In this document: in pieces, positions 16,575-25,283 of the stretch
How positions within the stretch are numbered: the stretch's first letter is position 1
How the letters are laid out: every line of letters starts with the position of its first letter
From: Flectobacillus roseus
GTDB lineage: Bacteria > Bacteroidota > Bacteroidia > Cytophagales > Spirosomataceae
Length of the DNA stretch: 64,000 bases
Assembly (NCBI RefSeq): GCF_030056665.1
Contig: NZ_JASHIG010000004.1
Reading direction: 5' to 3' (one strand)
Position numbers and translations under genes: made by a program
The notes under the pieces: model-generated
The model's database searches: none
Seen by the model: only the letters and a program-made list of their open reading frames with translations
Told to the model about the DNA's origin: nothing

Positions 16575-16582
16575 CAAAATTA
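16575..16582 (-). promoter_or_regulatory. -7 box abutting the DUF4296 start
   Basis: TAATTTTG, an exact TAnnTTTG match, four bases before the GTG start. A TTG (CAA at 16607-16609) lies 24 bases further upstream, slightly long for a -33 element. Confidence 0.4.
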
Positions 16583-16740
16583 CAGGGATTTTAGGTAGTT
16601 TTAAAGCAATTCTTGGATAATTAGGAATTATTAACACTTTTATCTACAAGTACTTGGTTCACTTTATAAAAGTGTGAACTCCTTTCAGCATTTCGAGTTA
16701 TTTCACTTAATCAGAAATAATTTCATCTACTCAGAAGGCT

Positions 16741-17610
16741 ATGAACCCACAGGCTTTTTTAGCGAAATTACATAAATTTGAAATTCGTATTCGCAAAGCG
16801 GTTACTTCCCAAATGCGAGGTAACTTCAACTCTGTGTTTAAAGGTTCTGGACTAGAATTCAGCGACTTACGCTTATATCAATATGGCGACGACGTTCGAC
16901 TCATCGATTGGAATACCACCGCTAAAGGGCACGGAACTTTTGTCAAAATCTTCAAAGAAGAAAAAGAACAAACCGTTTTCTTTATGGTCGACGTGAGCGC
17001 TTCGCAAGATGTAGGGCGTTCTGATCGTTCAAAATTAGATACCGCTAAGGAAATTTGTGGCGTTCTTACACTATCTGCCATCAAAGAAGCTAGTCATGTA
17101 GGACTGCTGTGTTTTTCGGACCAAAAAGAAAAGTACATCAAACCTGCCAACACGCTCAAACATGGCTACAGAACGATTTTGGAGCTATTCAAACTCAAAC
17201 CTGAGTCTGCTGGAACCAACCTCAAGAAAATGATTTTGTTTGGGTTGGAAGTTCTCAAGCGCCGTAGTCTTATTTTTATCGTATCAGACTTTATTGATAC
17301 TGGCTACGAAGAAAACCTCAAGGCACTTGCTCGAAAACATGATTTGGTGGTAATTCATTTGTATGATCAGCGGGAAACTAATTTACCGAGATTAGGCATT
17401 ATTCCTGTTTTTGATACTGAAAGCAGAAAAACCATATGGGTCAATGCATCCTCTAGCTGGTTTAGAAATCGAATGAAAAACCTTTTTGAAGATAACTCCA
17501 AAACACTAGAACAACTTTGTAAGCAAAATAAAGCCAATTATTTATCTATTGATGCCTCGGAAGACTATGTAAATAAGCTCATCAAGTTATTTAAAGTGAG
17601 AAAAAAATAA
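16741..17610 (+). CDS. DUF58 domain protein of the Bat cluster
   Basis: A 289-residue DUF58 protein, the von-Willebrand-A-like partner usually encoded next to a MoxR AAA+ ATPase. Hallmarks are RRGRG-like RGNFNSVFKGSGLEFSDLRLYQYGDDVRLIDWN (about 25-58) and the VWA-type strand VFFMVDVSASQ (about 79-89) with a DxSxS-like metal site, then SLIFIVSDFIDTGYE. It is the first gene of a plus-strand trio with the BatD-like and BatA genes, 15 bases before the next start. In Bacteroidota these clusters are linked to stress or oxygen tolerance, probably through envelope-protein quality control. A MoxR gene, normally just upstream, is missing: the upstream neighbour is the divergent DUF4296 gene. Confidence 0.92.
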   Translation: MNPQAFLAKLHKFEIRIRKAVTSQMRGNFNSVFKGSGLEFSDLRLYQYGDDVRLIDWNTTAKGHGTFVKIFKEEKEQTVFFMVDVSASQDVGRSDRSKLDTAKEICGVLTLSAIKEASHVGLLCFSDQKEKYIKPANTLKHGYRTILELFKLKPESAGTNLKKMILFGLEVLKRRSLIFIVSDFIDTGYEENLKALARKHDLVVIHLYDQRETNLPRLGIIPVFDTESRKTIWVNASSSWFRNRMKNLFEDNSKTLEQLCKQNKANYLSIDASEDYVNKLIKLFKVRKK

Positions 17611-17625
17611 GTAGGCAAAACTGTT

Positions 17626-18555
17626 ATGAAGCTATTATCCTCTCCAAATATCTATCGTTATGCCAAGCAATTTGGTATGATATGGGCTTTGTTTTTAGCT
17701 CATACATCAGCTTGGACGCAGGTAAAAGGTAAATTTATAGAGGATAGTATTGGCATTGGTATTCCTGTCAAATATGTTTTAAGCTTTAAGCATCCAGAAA
17801 AATTTGATGTTTTCTTTCCTGATTCTACCTACAGCTTTGCGCCATTCGAGCTAGTCAAGAGAGAATATACTCCAACTGTTACTCAAAAAGGCATTAGTCT
17901 CGACAGTGTAATTTATACCCTGATTTCTTTTGAAGTAAAACCTGTTCAAAAACTTCAATTACCTGTTTATATCCGCACTACTAGCGACTGTACCAAGGTA
18001 ATGCCACTGGAAGATTCGGTTTACTTTCAATCCATGATTCCAACCAAAGCCCAAATAGATACCTTACGCCTCAAAATGGATACTCAGCCGATTCATTTGA
18101 CGCAACAAGCCAATTACCCTTTAACAATTATGGTTTTTATGGGCTTGGGAGCATTTGGTATGATTATTTTTTGGTTGTTTGGGAAACCCATCAAACGGCA
18201 AATTAAGCTTTTCCAATTTCGCAGAAGATTCGACGAGTACCAGCGTGTTTTTCAGCGCCTTAGCAAGGACACCAATGAACTCAATCGAAGGTTAGAAAAC
18301 GTAGAAAAAGCACTAGTACTTTGGAAAAAATACATCGAACGTCTCGAAGAAAAGCCCTTTACCACATTTACGACCAAAGAAATTCTCGATAATATCAAAG
18401 ATGCTCGTTTGCCAGAAGCTCTTCGAGAAATTGACGCAACAATTTATGGAGGTAACTTTTCCAAAAAAACAGTTTCATCATTAGCCATTTTACAAGAACT
18501 AGCCGAAGGTCTTTACCGCGAGCATCGCCAAGACCTTATCGATAGTCCAGTTTAA
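17626..18555 (+). CDS. BatD-like membrane protein of the Bat cluster
   Basis: A 309-residue membrane protein between DUF58 and BatA. A signal peptide or membrane anchor at about 14-32 (MIWALFLAHTSAWT) is followed by a periplasmic beta-rich domain (VKGKFIEDSIGIGIPVKYVLSF and similar), a transmembrane helix at about 166-187 (LTIMVFMGLGAFGMIIFWLFG), a basic stretch, and a cytoplasmic coiled coil from about 195 to 245 (RRRFDEYQRVFQRLSKDTNELNRRLENVEKALVLWKKY). This layout matches BatD/DUF4381-like members of such clusters, but sequence similarity is weak by eye, so the family name is tentative. Spacing of 15 bases after DUF58 and 53 before BatA supports an operon. Confidence 0.7.
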   Translation: MKLLSSPNIYRYAKQFGMIWALFLAHTSAWTQVKGKFIEDSIGIGIPVKYVLSFKHPEKFDVFFPDSTYSFAPFELVKREYTPTVTQKGISLDSVIYTLISFEVKPVQKLQLPVYIRTTSDCTKVMPLEDSVYFQSMIPTKAQIDTLRLKMDTQPIHLTQQANYPLTIMVFMGLGAFGMIIFWLFGKPIKRQIKLFQFRRRFDEYQRVFQRLSKDTNELNRRLENVEKALVLWKKYIERLEEKPFTTFTTKEILDNIKDARLPEALREIDATIYGGNFSKKTVSSLAILQELAEGLYREHRQDLIDSPV

Positions 18556-18608
18556 TGTTGGCTTGATTTCTTTCAATTCGACATTCATTTCTCAGCAATT
18601 AGTAGCAC

Positions 18609-19601
18609 ATGGAGGCTTGGTATTCAAAATATTGGTTTAGTATTCAAACCCTTTCATCCTTTGAATGGGCACAACCGTTTTATCTGTATTGTATCCCTGC
18701 CATACCTTTTTTGTTTATTATTCGTAACTGGATTGTTGGCAACAATGTCCAAAAACTCAACGTAGCATTCCCTGCACAGCAATTTCGCTCTAGCTGGATA
18801 AGTGCCTTACGTTTTGTGCCTGGGTTATTACTTGTTTTGAGTATTATGTTAATTTTAGTAGCCCTAGCTCGTCCTCAAAGAGCTATTTCTACGCAGGAAG
18901 AAGTTTCGGAAGGTATCGACATTATGTTGGCATTGGATATTTCTGCTTCAATGGAGGCTACTGATATTCCTCCTAGTAGATTGGTGGTTGCCAAAAAAGT
19001 AGCCAAAAAGTTTATCGAAGGGCGTTTTCAGGATAGAATTGGGATGGTCATTTTTGCAGGAGAACCTTTTTCTCTTTGTCCCCTCACCAATGATTATGAT
19101 ATGCTCAAAGATTATATCGATGAAATTCATCCTTCATTGATTGCCACCTCTGGCACCGCACTAGGCAATGCCTTAGGGATGTGTATCAACCGAATGAGAG
19201 AAATTACATCTAAATCAAAAGTGATTATTTTGCTTTCAGATGGAGACAACACTGCTGGAAATCTCGACCCTGCACTTTCGGCACAAATGGCACGTGCATT
19301 TGGCATGAAGCTATACACCATTGCTGTAGGATCTAATAAAATTAATACTGAAAAAGTAGATGAAAGTGCTCTCAGGAATATTGCTTCAATTGGTAATGGT
19401 AAATTTTTCCGAGCGACCGATGCGCGTTCTTTGGAGAATATTTTTAAAGAAATCAATCGTTTAGAAAAAGTAGAAATCAAGCAGAATCGATATAAGAATC
19501 TACGTGATTTCTACCATAATTATCTTCGTTGGGCAATTATGTTATTATTGCTCTCTTTTGCTTGTAAAAACACTTTTATGGGTAATATTTTGGAAGATTA
19601 A
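18609..19601 (+). CDS. batA: BatA, VWA-domain membrane protein
   Basis: A 330-residue von Willebrand factor A protein of the BatA/BatB type. Two N-terminal membrane helices (about 24-40 and 67-88) precede the VWA domain at about 103-280. The MIDAS is intact: D110-x-S112-x-S114 in LALDISASM, T183 in SGTALG, and D211 in LLSDGDNTAG. A C-terminal helix (about 308-325) ends the protein. In Bacteroides and relatives Bat proteins affect aerotolerance and fitness. Here BatA is last in the DUF58-BatD-like-BatA trio and no BatB or TPR BatC follows: the next gene (SNF2 helicase) is convergent with 10 bases between stops. Confidence 0.9.
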   Translation: MEAWYSKYWFSIQTLSSFEWAQPFYLYCIPAIPFLFIIRNWIVGNNVQKLNVAFPAQQFRSSWISALRFVPGLLLVLSIMLILVALARPQRAISTQEEVSEGIDIMLALDISASMEATDIPPSRLVVAKKVAKKFIEGRFQDRIGMVIFAGEPFSLCPLTNDYDMLKDYIDEIHPSLIATSGTALGNALGMCINRMREITSKSKVIILLSDGDNTAGNLDPALSAQMARAFGMKLYTIAVGSNKINTEKVDESALRNIASIGNGKFFRATDARSLENIFKEINRLEKVEIKQNRYKNLRDFYHNYLRWAIMLLLLSFACKNTFMGNILED

Positions 19602-19611
19602 GGCCCTAATC

Positions 19612-22566
19612 TTATTCCAACAACGCTATTACATCATCTTTGCTTAACGATTTTACAAAGTGTTCCTCAGTCGTAATAAGCTCCGAAGCGAGTTTTTGTT
19701 TATTTTGTTGTAATGACAAAATCTTTTCTTCCACTGAATTTTTGGTAATAAACTTATAAGTAAATACCGTTTTTACTTGTCCAATGCGGTGAGCTCTATC
19801 TACCGCTTGCGCCTCGATAGCTGGGTTCCACCAAGGGTCCAAAATAAACACATAATCCGCCGCAGTAAGGTTGAGCCCCAAACCGCCCGCTTTTAAAGAA
19901 ATCAAGAAAATTTTTACATCATCATTTTCTTGAAACAATTGTACCTGAGCTTGGCGATCATAGGTACTTCCATCCAAATACGCATAGCGACGTTTTTCGT
20001 TGTCTAGTCGCTCTCTAAACAAATCCAAGTGTTTTACAAATTGACTAAATATCAACACTTTATGCCCTTCCTCCAAGACTGTTTCTAGTTTTTCGAGGAC
20101 ATCATCTAATTTGCCAGAATCGCCATCGTACTCATGATCGGTGAGACGTGGGTGATTGGCTATTTGACGAAGTTTGGTTAAACCTTGCAAAACTACCATT
20201 TGTGATTTTGCCATCCCTTCGGTATCTATATGCTCCAAGATGAGATTACGATAATAGGATTTTGCCTCTTCGTATTCTTTTTCCTGTAATTCTGTCATTT
20301 TTGCATAATGGATACTTTCGATTTTGGGTGGTAGTTCGGTAGCCACTTGCGATTTATGCCTTCTTAGCATAAAGGGTTTGATAATCGAATAAAGGCGCTG
20401 TATCTTGAGTTCATCGCTTTTCTTTTCAATTGGAATTTGAAATTCGTTTTTGAAAAAATGTTGCGTACCCAACAACCCAGGGTTTACAAAGGTCATTTGT
20501 GACCACAAATCCATTGTACTATTTTCGAGTGGTGTACCAGTCAACACCAACCTGTGTCGAGTATTCAACTGCATGACAGCTTTGGTAATAAACGATGAAG
20601 GGTTTTTGATAGACTGAGATTCATCTAAAATAGCATAATGAAAGCGATAATTTTTGAGAATATCTATGTCAATTCGTACGATGCCATACGAAGTTAAAAT
20701 CACGTCATAATTGTCAAATTGCTCAATATTTTTATCGCGATATGTTCCAGTATAGGTCAAAACTTTGAGTTCTGGGGCAAATTTGCGTGCTTCTGCCTCC
20801 CAGTTATAAATCAGAGAAGTAGGCATGACTAACAACGATGGACTGGCGACACCACTTTCTTTTTGAGATTGTAAAAGTGCTAAAGTTTGAACGGTTTTTC
20901 CCAAACCCATATCATCCGCCAAACAACCACCAAAGTTGTAATCATTTAAAAAACGCATCCAATCATAACCCGCTTTTTGATAGGGGCGAAGATTTCCTGC
21001 AAAACCCTTTGGAACTGAATATTCTTGAATTTCTTCAAAATCGCGTAGCTTTTGCAGTTTTCGACTCATGATTGTTGTCGCCAGCGAATCACGTTCCATA
21101 TCTTGCACCAAAGACAAATGATGCTTTTTCAGGATAAAACCATCATTGTGATGATGCTCAACGAATGCAAATAGCTCTGAATATTGCGTAAACCAAACCT
21201 CAGGAATGACCGCAATTTCGCCATTGGGTAAAGCAAATTCTTTCTTTCGCTGAAGAATCAAATTACGGAGTTTTAAGAATGGTATTTCAAAATCTCCAAA
21301 TTTTACCAAAGTATGAATATCAAACCAGTCGTTGCCTTCAGTGATAGTAACTTCGATTTTAGAATAACCCAAAAAGTATTTCTTTCCGTCGGATTCTACC
21401 TGTTGAGAGATTTCAAAACCCGCTTCGATTAACTGTGGATAACTCGCTTGTAACCAAGAAAAAGCCTCAGTTTTGGGTAAAAGTATTTTGCCATTCTTGA
21501 GGCTTATGTCCAAATTTTGTAACACTTTTAGCTTCTCTTTCTCGAGGGGCAAATCTCTTTTTACTTTATGGAAAATATAATCATCACCCTTTTTTTCCAT
21601 ACTTACATTGGACGATGCCGAGAAACTATCGAATCGAAAGGTATATTTTCCGTACTGAAAAGCTAGACTCAAAACAACTTGTGTTTCGCCGGTATCTTCT
21701 TCTGTCGCACTTGAATCGCTATCCACAAGCACCAGTTGACTTTTCGTTTTTTGTTCTGAAATACTCAACACAGGCACACAACGATAGTTTTCGGAATGAA
21801 TCTCAAATCCTTTTGCATATACATCAAACATCGTAATGATTGATGTTACGAATTTTCGATAGTAATCCTCTTCAATACTTTTCGGAATAACAATGAACTT
21901 TTTGTTGAGAAAAGGACGTAGCTTTTTGCCATCCACGTCTTTTTCAAAATGGTATAATCTGTTTTCCAAAATCATCCACGCAGGCTCTTCGCAAACGATA
22001 AAGGCATTTTTGTACTGAAAATCTACTTTCTGTCCTGCATATTTAATCGTTGGAAAATAGTGTGTATTGTCCACATTGCGCATAAAATGAAATAAAACTG
22101 TTGCCTTTTCTGGCAGTACTTCCACTTTTTGCCACACAGGATTACCATCACTTCCCATAATGAAAAGCTGCTTATTGAGCAACAAAGGCATGATTTCGGC
22201 TTTGACACGCTCGTTATAATCAGTAATTAACTCTTGAAGTGCTTTATCTCCTTTTTGGACGTCATACGTTTTTAGGAAAAAATCTACAATAGTCCGCTTT
22301 TTGGTTCCCCCAAATTTTTTGAAGATAGCATCCTGCTGAATCGAGTCGATAAGTTTGACCAACTTAAAGTCATTTTCATCAGGCTGATATTCGGTAAGAC
22401 CTTCGCAAAATTCACGGATATTTTTAGTAGAAATATTTTGATTCAGTAAAGTAAGTTCGCCTTTGGCGTCCAATTGTACTACAAAAGCCTCAAATAAATA
22501 TCCAAGATACTCATGACTCAGTATCGTATAGATAATTTGAAAAGGCTGTGTTGTAGAAACTTTCAT
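19612..22566 (-). CDS. SNF2-family DEAD/DEAH-box ATPase
   Basis: A 984-residue SNF2/Rad54-like protein. The two RecA-like lobes occupy the C-terminal half: motif I DDMGLGKT (about 550-558) after the GGCLA strand, motif II written DESQ in ILDESQSIKN, motif III VLTGTPLENS, and in lobe two ISLKAGGLGLNLTAADYVF followed by DRAHRIGQ (motif VI). The N-terminal ~470 residues carry no SWIM zinc finger that I can see. They are beta-rich with repeated short motifs and of unknown role. Bacterial relatives (HepA/RapA-like) remodel protein-DNA or RNA-polymerase complexes, but this member has no defined target. It is followed convergently by batA and shows no defence-gene partner. Confidence 0.93.
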   Translation of the reverse strand: MKVSTTQPFQIIYTILSHEYLGYLFEAFVVQLDAKGELTLLNQNISTKNIREFCEGLTEYQPDENDFKLVKLIDSIQQDAIFKKFGGTKKRTIVDFFLKTYDVQKGDKALQELITDYNERVKAEIMPLLLNKQLFIMGSDGNPVWQKVEVLPEKATVLFHFMRNVDNTHYFPTIKYAGQKVDFQYKNAFIVCEEPAWMILENRLYHFEKDVDGKKLRPFLNKKFIVIPKSIEEDYYRKFVTSIITMFDVYAKGFEIHSENYRCVPVLSISEQKTKSQLVLVDSDSSATEEDTGETQVVLSLAFQYGKYTFRFDSFSASSNVSMEKKGDDYIFHKVKRDLPLEKEKLKVLQNLDISLKNGKILLPKTEAFSWLQASYPQLIEAGFEISQQVESDGKKYFLGYSKIEVTITEGNDWFDIHTLVKFGDFEIPFLKLRNLILQRKKEFALPNGEIAVIPEVWFTQYSELFAFVEHHHNDGFILKKHHLSLVQDMERDSLATTIMSRKLQKLRDFEEIQEYSVPKGFAGNLRPYQKAGYDWMRFLNDYNFGGCLADDMGLGKTVQTLALLQSQKESGVASPSLLVMPTSLIYNWEAEARKFAPELKVLTYTGTYRDKNIEQFDNYDVILTSYGIVRIDIDILKNYRFHYAILDESQSIKNPSSFITKAVMQLNTRHRLVLTGTPLENSTMDLWSQMTFVNPGLLGTQHFFKNEFQIPIEKKSDELKIQRLYSIIKPFMLRRHKSQVATELPPKIESIHYAKMTELQEKEYEEAKSYYRNLILEHIDTEGMAKSQMVVLQGLTKLRQIANHPRLTDHEYDGDSGKLDDVLEKLETVLEEGHKVLIFSQFVKHLDLFRERLDNEKRRYAYLDGSTYDRQAQVQLFQENDDVKIFLISLKAGGLGLNLTAADYVFILDPWWNPAIEAQAVDRAHRIGQVKTVFTYKFITKNSVEEKILSLQQNKQKLASELITTEEHFVKSLSKDDVIALLE

Positions 22567-23044
22567 ACGATTTACAAGTTGTTTAAGTCCTTGAGGACTC
22601 TCAAAGACATCTGTTAATGTTATAAACTTTAAGCTGATTGGCTCTCAGTAAGGAAGACGAAACCTATCAAACTCATTTTAGTAGATTCGGAGGCGAATAG
22701 CTACAATCAATCTTTAAACTTTGGGCAGTTGATGAAAATTTTGGCTATTAGGTTTGTTGGTATTTCAAATGGCTATTGACAGCCATGTAATTCTTTTATT
22801 AACATTTAGAAAGCTTTCAAAAGCAGTGTATTAAACTCAAAATGATTAAATTCTGAATTTGTCTGAATAGTAAATATAAATAAAATCAATTAAATAGCAC
22901 GATTTATAGCACTAATTTGAGTTTATGGAAATATTTTTTTGTATTCTAAAAAATCAGTCACCATTGCCACAAAAAACAAATTCCTGTAAAAGAAATTCTT
23001 TTACAGGAATTTGGGTACTCACCTTCTTAAGTTATACGCAATGT
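22567..23044. other. Gene-free stretch between SNF2 gene and TPR gene
   Basis: No gene is seen. It is A+T-rich and contains only the TPR gene's terminator at 22978-23012. Confidence 0.5.
22978..23012 (-). terminator. Terminator of the 406-residue TPR gene
   Basis: 17-base perfect arms (22978-22994 and 22996-23012; AAATTCCTGTAAAAGAA and complement) around one unpaired base. The tip must open to form a loop. On the minus strand the hairpin is followed by GTTTTTTG. Confidence 0.85.
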
Positions 23045-24265
23045 TTATCTACTCTTACGACGTAATTTTTTGGTTTCTGATATCAGCTTTTTAGCTTCGT
23101 CATGCTGGCTAGATTTACGTTCGGAATCGTCCAATACTTCCTTGAAATAATCAATCGCCTTGTCATAATCTTTTTCCATAGAAGCAATTTTACCTAAAGT
23201 CAGTTTCGACGAAAGATAATACCCAGATTTTGTAGAATTGGTTAAAGTAGCAAAATCAATGGTTTTTTGGTAATATTTCTTTGCTTCCGCATAATCGCGG
23301 TTATAATTGAAGGCATAATATCCCAAAATATAGCTTGCATAGCGTCCGCTTACACCTTCGTAGCCAGGATAGTGCTCCTCTATTTTTTGTAAAATACTTT
23401 TGGCTTCTTTTTCTGCTTCTGCTACACGTCCTGCCACAAATGCCGAACGAGCATGAAAACGATGAAAGAATGGATTATCGGGATAGGTCTCATGGGTATA
23501 TTTCGACAACTCATAAGCCTTTTCATTCATATTTTCCATGCCATAAATCTGAAGCAAGAAATAACGTGCTTCGGTACGCGTATAAAAGGCATTATAGCTT
23601 ACTTTTTCGAGCTGACCAATACCTTTTGGCTTATCGCCTTTTGGAAATAACCAAAGCACTGGGCGAAGCAAAGGGTAATTATCTTTGACATACTGGAAGT
23701 AATAATTATACAAACCATCGCCAAACATCAATTCTGGGCTAAAGTCAGAGAAGCTTCTTGATTTATCTAGATATTTTAAGGCATTTTTGGCCGCCAAAGT
23801 TGCCTTTGTCCAATGTTTACGCTCTGAATGCAAACGACCTTTAAAAGCATACGCTGCTGCCATAAAGAAGGCAGCTTCGGGGTTTTCGGTATCATCCCAA
23901 ATCACTTCTGCTTTTCTGATACTTTCGTCCATATATTCCAAACACTTTTCGTCGTAAAGTACGTTGTCGGTGTTAGGCACAATTTTCCACCATTCCATCA
24001 AGCCCAACAAAAAATCAGGTAGAGGATGATTAGGATGTTTGATTTTCAAATAATTAAATTCTCTTTCTGCTTCGTAAAATTTAAAATTATACATGTGATT
24101 GATGGCCGTGGTAGCCTCAATCTGCACCTCTGTAGTCAGCAAAAGCATTCCTTTCGAACGCTCTTGTTCGGCTTTTTCGGTATCTTTCCACCATTGAGCT
24201 TGGCTCGTATTGATGACCAATAATACACTACACAAAAAAGCAATTAGGGACTTCATCGTATTCAC
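23045..24265 (-). CDS. Secreted tetratricopeptide-repeat protein
   Basis: A 406-residue exported protein. The signal peptide is MNTMKSLIAFLCSVLLVINTSQAQ. The rest is a helical repeat array readable as TPR-like units (for example NHMYNFKFYEAEREFNYLKIKHP, PEAAFFMAAAYAFKGRLHSERKHW, EARYFLLQIYGMENMNEKAYELSKY, AKKYYQKTIDFATLTNSTKSGYYLSSKLTLGKIASMEKDYDKAIDYFKEVL). It ends with a basic tail KLRRKSR. A periplasmic scaffold or assembly factor is plausible, but no partner is encoded adjacent, so the role is unknown. It is monocistronic, with a -7-like box upstream and a terminator downstream. Confidence 0.82.
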   Translation of the reverse strand: MNTMKSLIAFLCSVLLVINTSQAQWWKDTEKAEQERSKGMLLLTTEVQIEATTAINHMYNFKFYEAEREFNYLKIKHPNHPLPDFLLGLMEWWKIVPNTDNVLYDEKCLEYMDESIRKAEVIWDDTENPEAAFFMAAAYAFKGRLHSERKHWTKATLAAKNALKYLDKSRSFSDFSPELMFGDGLYNYYFQYVKDNYPLLRPVLWLFPKGDKPKGIGQLEKVSYNAFYTRTEARYFLLQIYGMENMNEKAYELSKYTHETYPDNPFFHRFHARSAFVAGRVAEAEKEAKSILQKIEEHYPGYEGVSGRYASYILGYYAFNYNRDYAEAKKYYQKTIDFATLTNSTKSGYYLSSKLTLGKIASMEKDYDKAIDYFKEVLDDSERKSSQHDEAKKLISETKKLRRKSR

Positions 24266-24302
24266 TTGGCTTGGTTGATTGAGTTGGTTTATTTTTCGGA
24301 TT

Positions 24303-24310
24303 CAAAATTA
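24303..24310 (-). promoter_or_regulatory. Possible -7 box for the TPR gene
   Basis: TAATTTTG, an exact TAnnTTTG match, lies 37 bases before the ATG at 24265. No TTG at suitable spacing upstream. Confidence 0.35.
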
Positions 24311-24545
24311 TCACACTTTTGAAGATATATCGTCCTGTTATTCACAATAAGTCGGTGAATATTGGAATTAACCTTCCTTAGGCATACAACAATCAGTGGG
24401 AGGCTTGCAAGCTACTCAAGTAGTTAACGTAAATCTTATTTGAAATATTAAAAACTAATTAAAAAATTTCTTCAAAATCTTGAATATTGCCTGATAGACA
24501 GTAATTTCACTTTTTGATTTATTCTATTATAACGAGACCAATCTG

Positions 24546-25088
24546 ATGAAACCAATCATCCAACTTCACGACAAGCAGTTCGAAATTTTTATTAAGCAAG
24601 AAATCATTGAGGATAAAATACGCCAAATGGCACAAGAAATCAGCAAAGATTATGAAGGCAAATGTCCGATTTTCTTAGCGATTTTGAATGGCTCTTTTTT
24701 ATTTGCTGCCGAACTCATGAAGTCCGTATCTATTGATTGTGAAATCACCTTCTTGCGTGTTTCATCTTATCACTCGACCACTTCGACAGGAAAAATAACA
24801 GAAGTATTAGGCTTGAAAGAGGATATCACCGACCGAGATGTCATTATCCTTGAAGATATTATTGATACGGGCCTTACAATGGCCAAAATTCAGGAACAAT
24901 TATTAGGTAAAAACCCAAAATCTCTAAAAGTTGCTTCGCTATTCCAAAAACCAGAAGCCCTCAAAACTCCGATTGACATAGCCTATTCAGGTTTTGAGCT
25001 TGAAAATCGTTTTGTACTAGGTTACGGGCTAGACTATGATGGCTTAGGGCGAAATTTGCCAGATTTGTACGTTTTACATGAAGCGTAA
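24546..25088 (+). CDS. hpt: Hypoxanthine phosphoribosyltransferase
   Basis: Salvages hypoxanthine (and probably guanine) with PRPP to give IMP or GMP in the cytoplasm. The 180 residues include the PRPP-binding loop LEDIIDTGLT at 102-111, the FLAILNGSFLFAAEL segment (43-57) and the flexible loop around SSYHSTTSTGK (73-83), all typical. The C-terminal FVLGYGLDYDGLGRNLPDLYVL matches Hpt rather than adenine or xanthine enzymes. The ATG at 24546 starts six residues before the first strand. It is a stand-alone gene facing the serS cluster convergently. Confidence 0.96.
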   Translation: MKPIIQLHDKQFEIFIKQEIIEDKIRQMAQEISKDYEGKCPIFLAILNGSFLFAAELMKSVSIDCEITFLRVSSYHSTTSTGKITEVLGLKEDITDRDVIILEDIIDTGLTMAKIQEQLLGKNPKSLKVASLFQKPEALKTPIDIAYSGFELENRFVLGYGLDYDGLGRNLPDLYVLHEA

Positions 25089-25226
25089 TAAGCTTATCAG
25101 GTAATTTTCCATAGATATTTAGTAGCTTGTAAATGAGTGAGTTGTGAATATTTCATTTGAATTTTTCTTAGCAAGACTTACGATTTGTGTCGCTACTACT
25201 AAAGCACAAATTTTAGGAAGCTACTA

Positions 25227-25271
25227 ATTCACAATTCACTCATTCACAATTCACTCATTCACAATTCACTA
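25227..25271. repeat. Three tandem 15-bp repeats between hpt and serS
   Basis: ATTCACAATTCACTC occurs at 25227-25241, 25242-25256 and 25257-25271 (the third with one changed base). An imperfect inverted counterpart (AAATGAGTGAGTTGTGAAT) lies at about 25131-25150. The element may form a hairpin ending the convergent hpt and serS transcripts. Confidence 0.75.
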
Positions 25272-25283
25272 ACTCACCATTAC

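Noticed and set aside
19612..22566. SNF2 protein as part of a DISARM- or Druantia-type defence system
   Set aside because: No methylase, DUF1998, PLD or other defence partner is adjacent; the neighbours are Bat genes and a TPR protein.
25227..25271. Possible CRISPR array
   Set aside because: Units are 15 bp, directly abutting, with no spacers and no cas genes.
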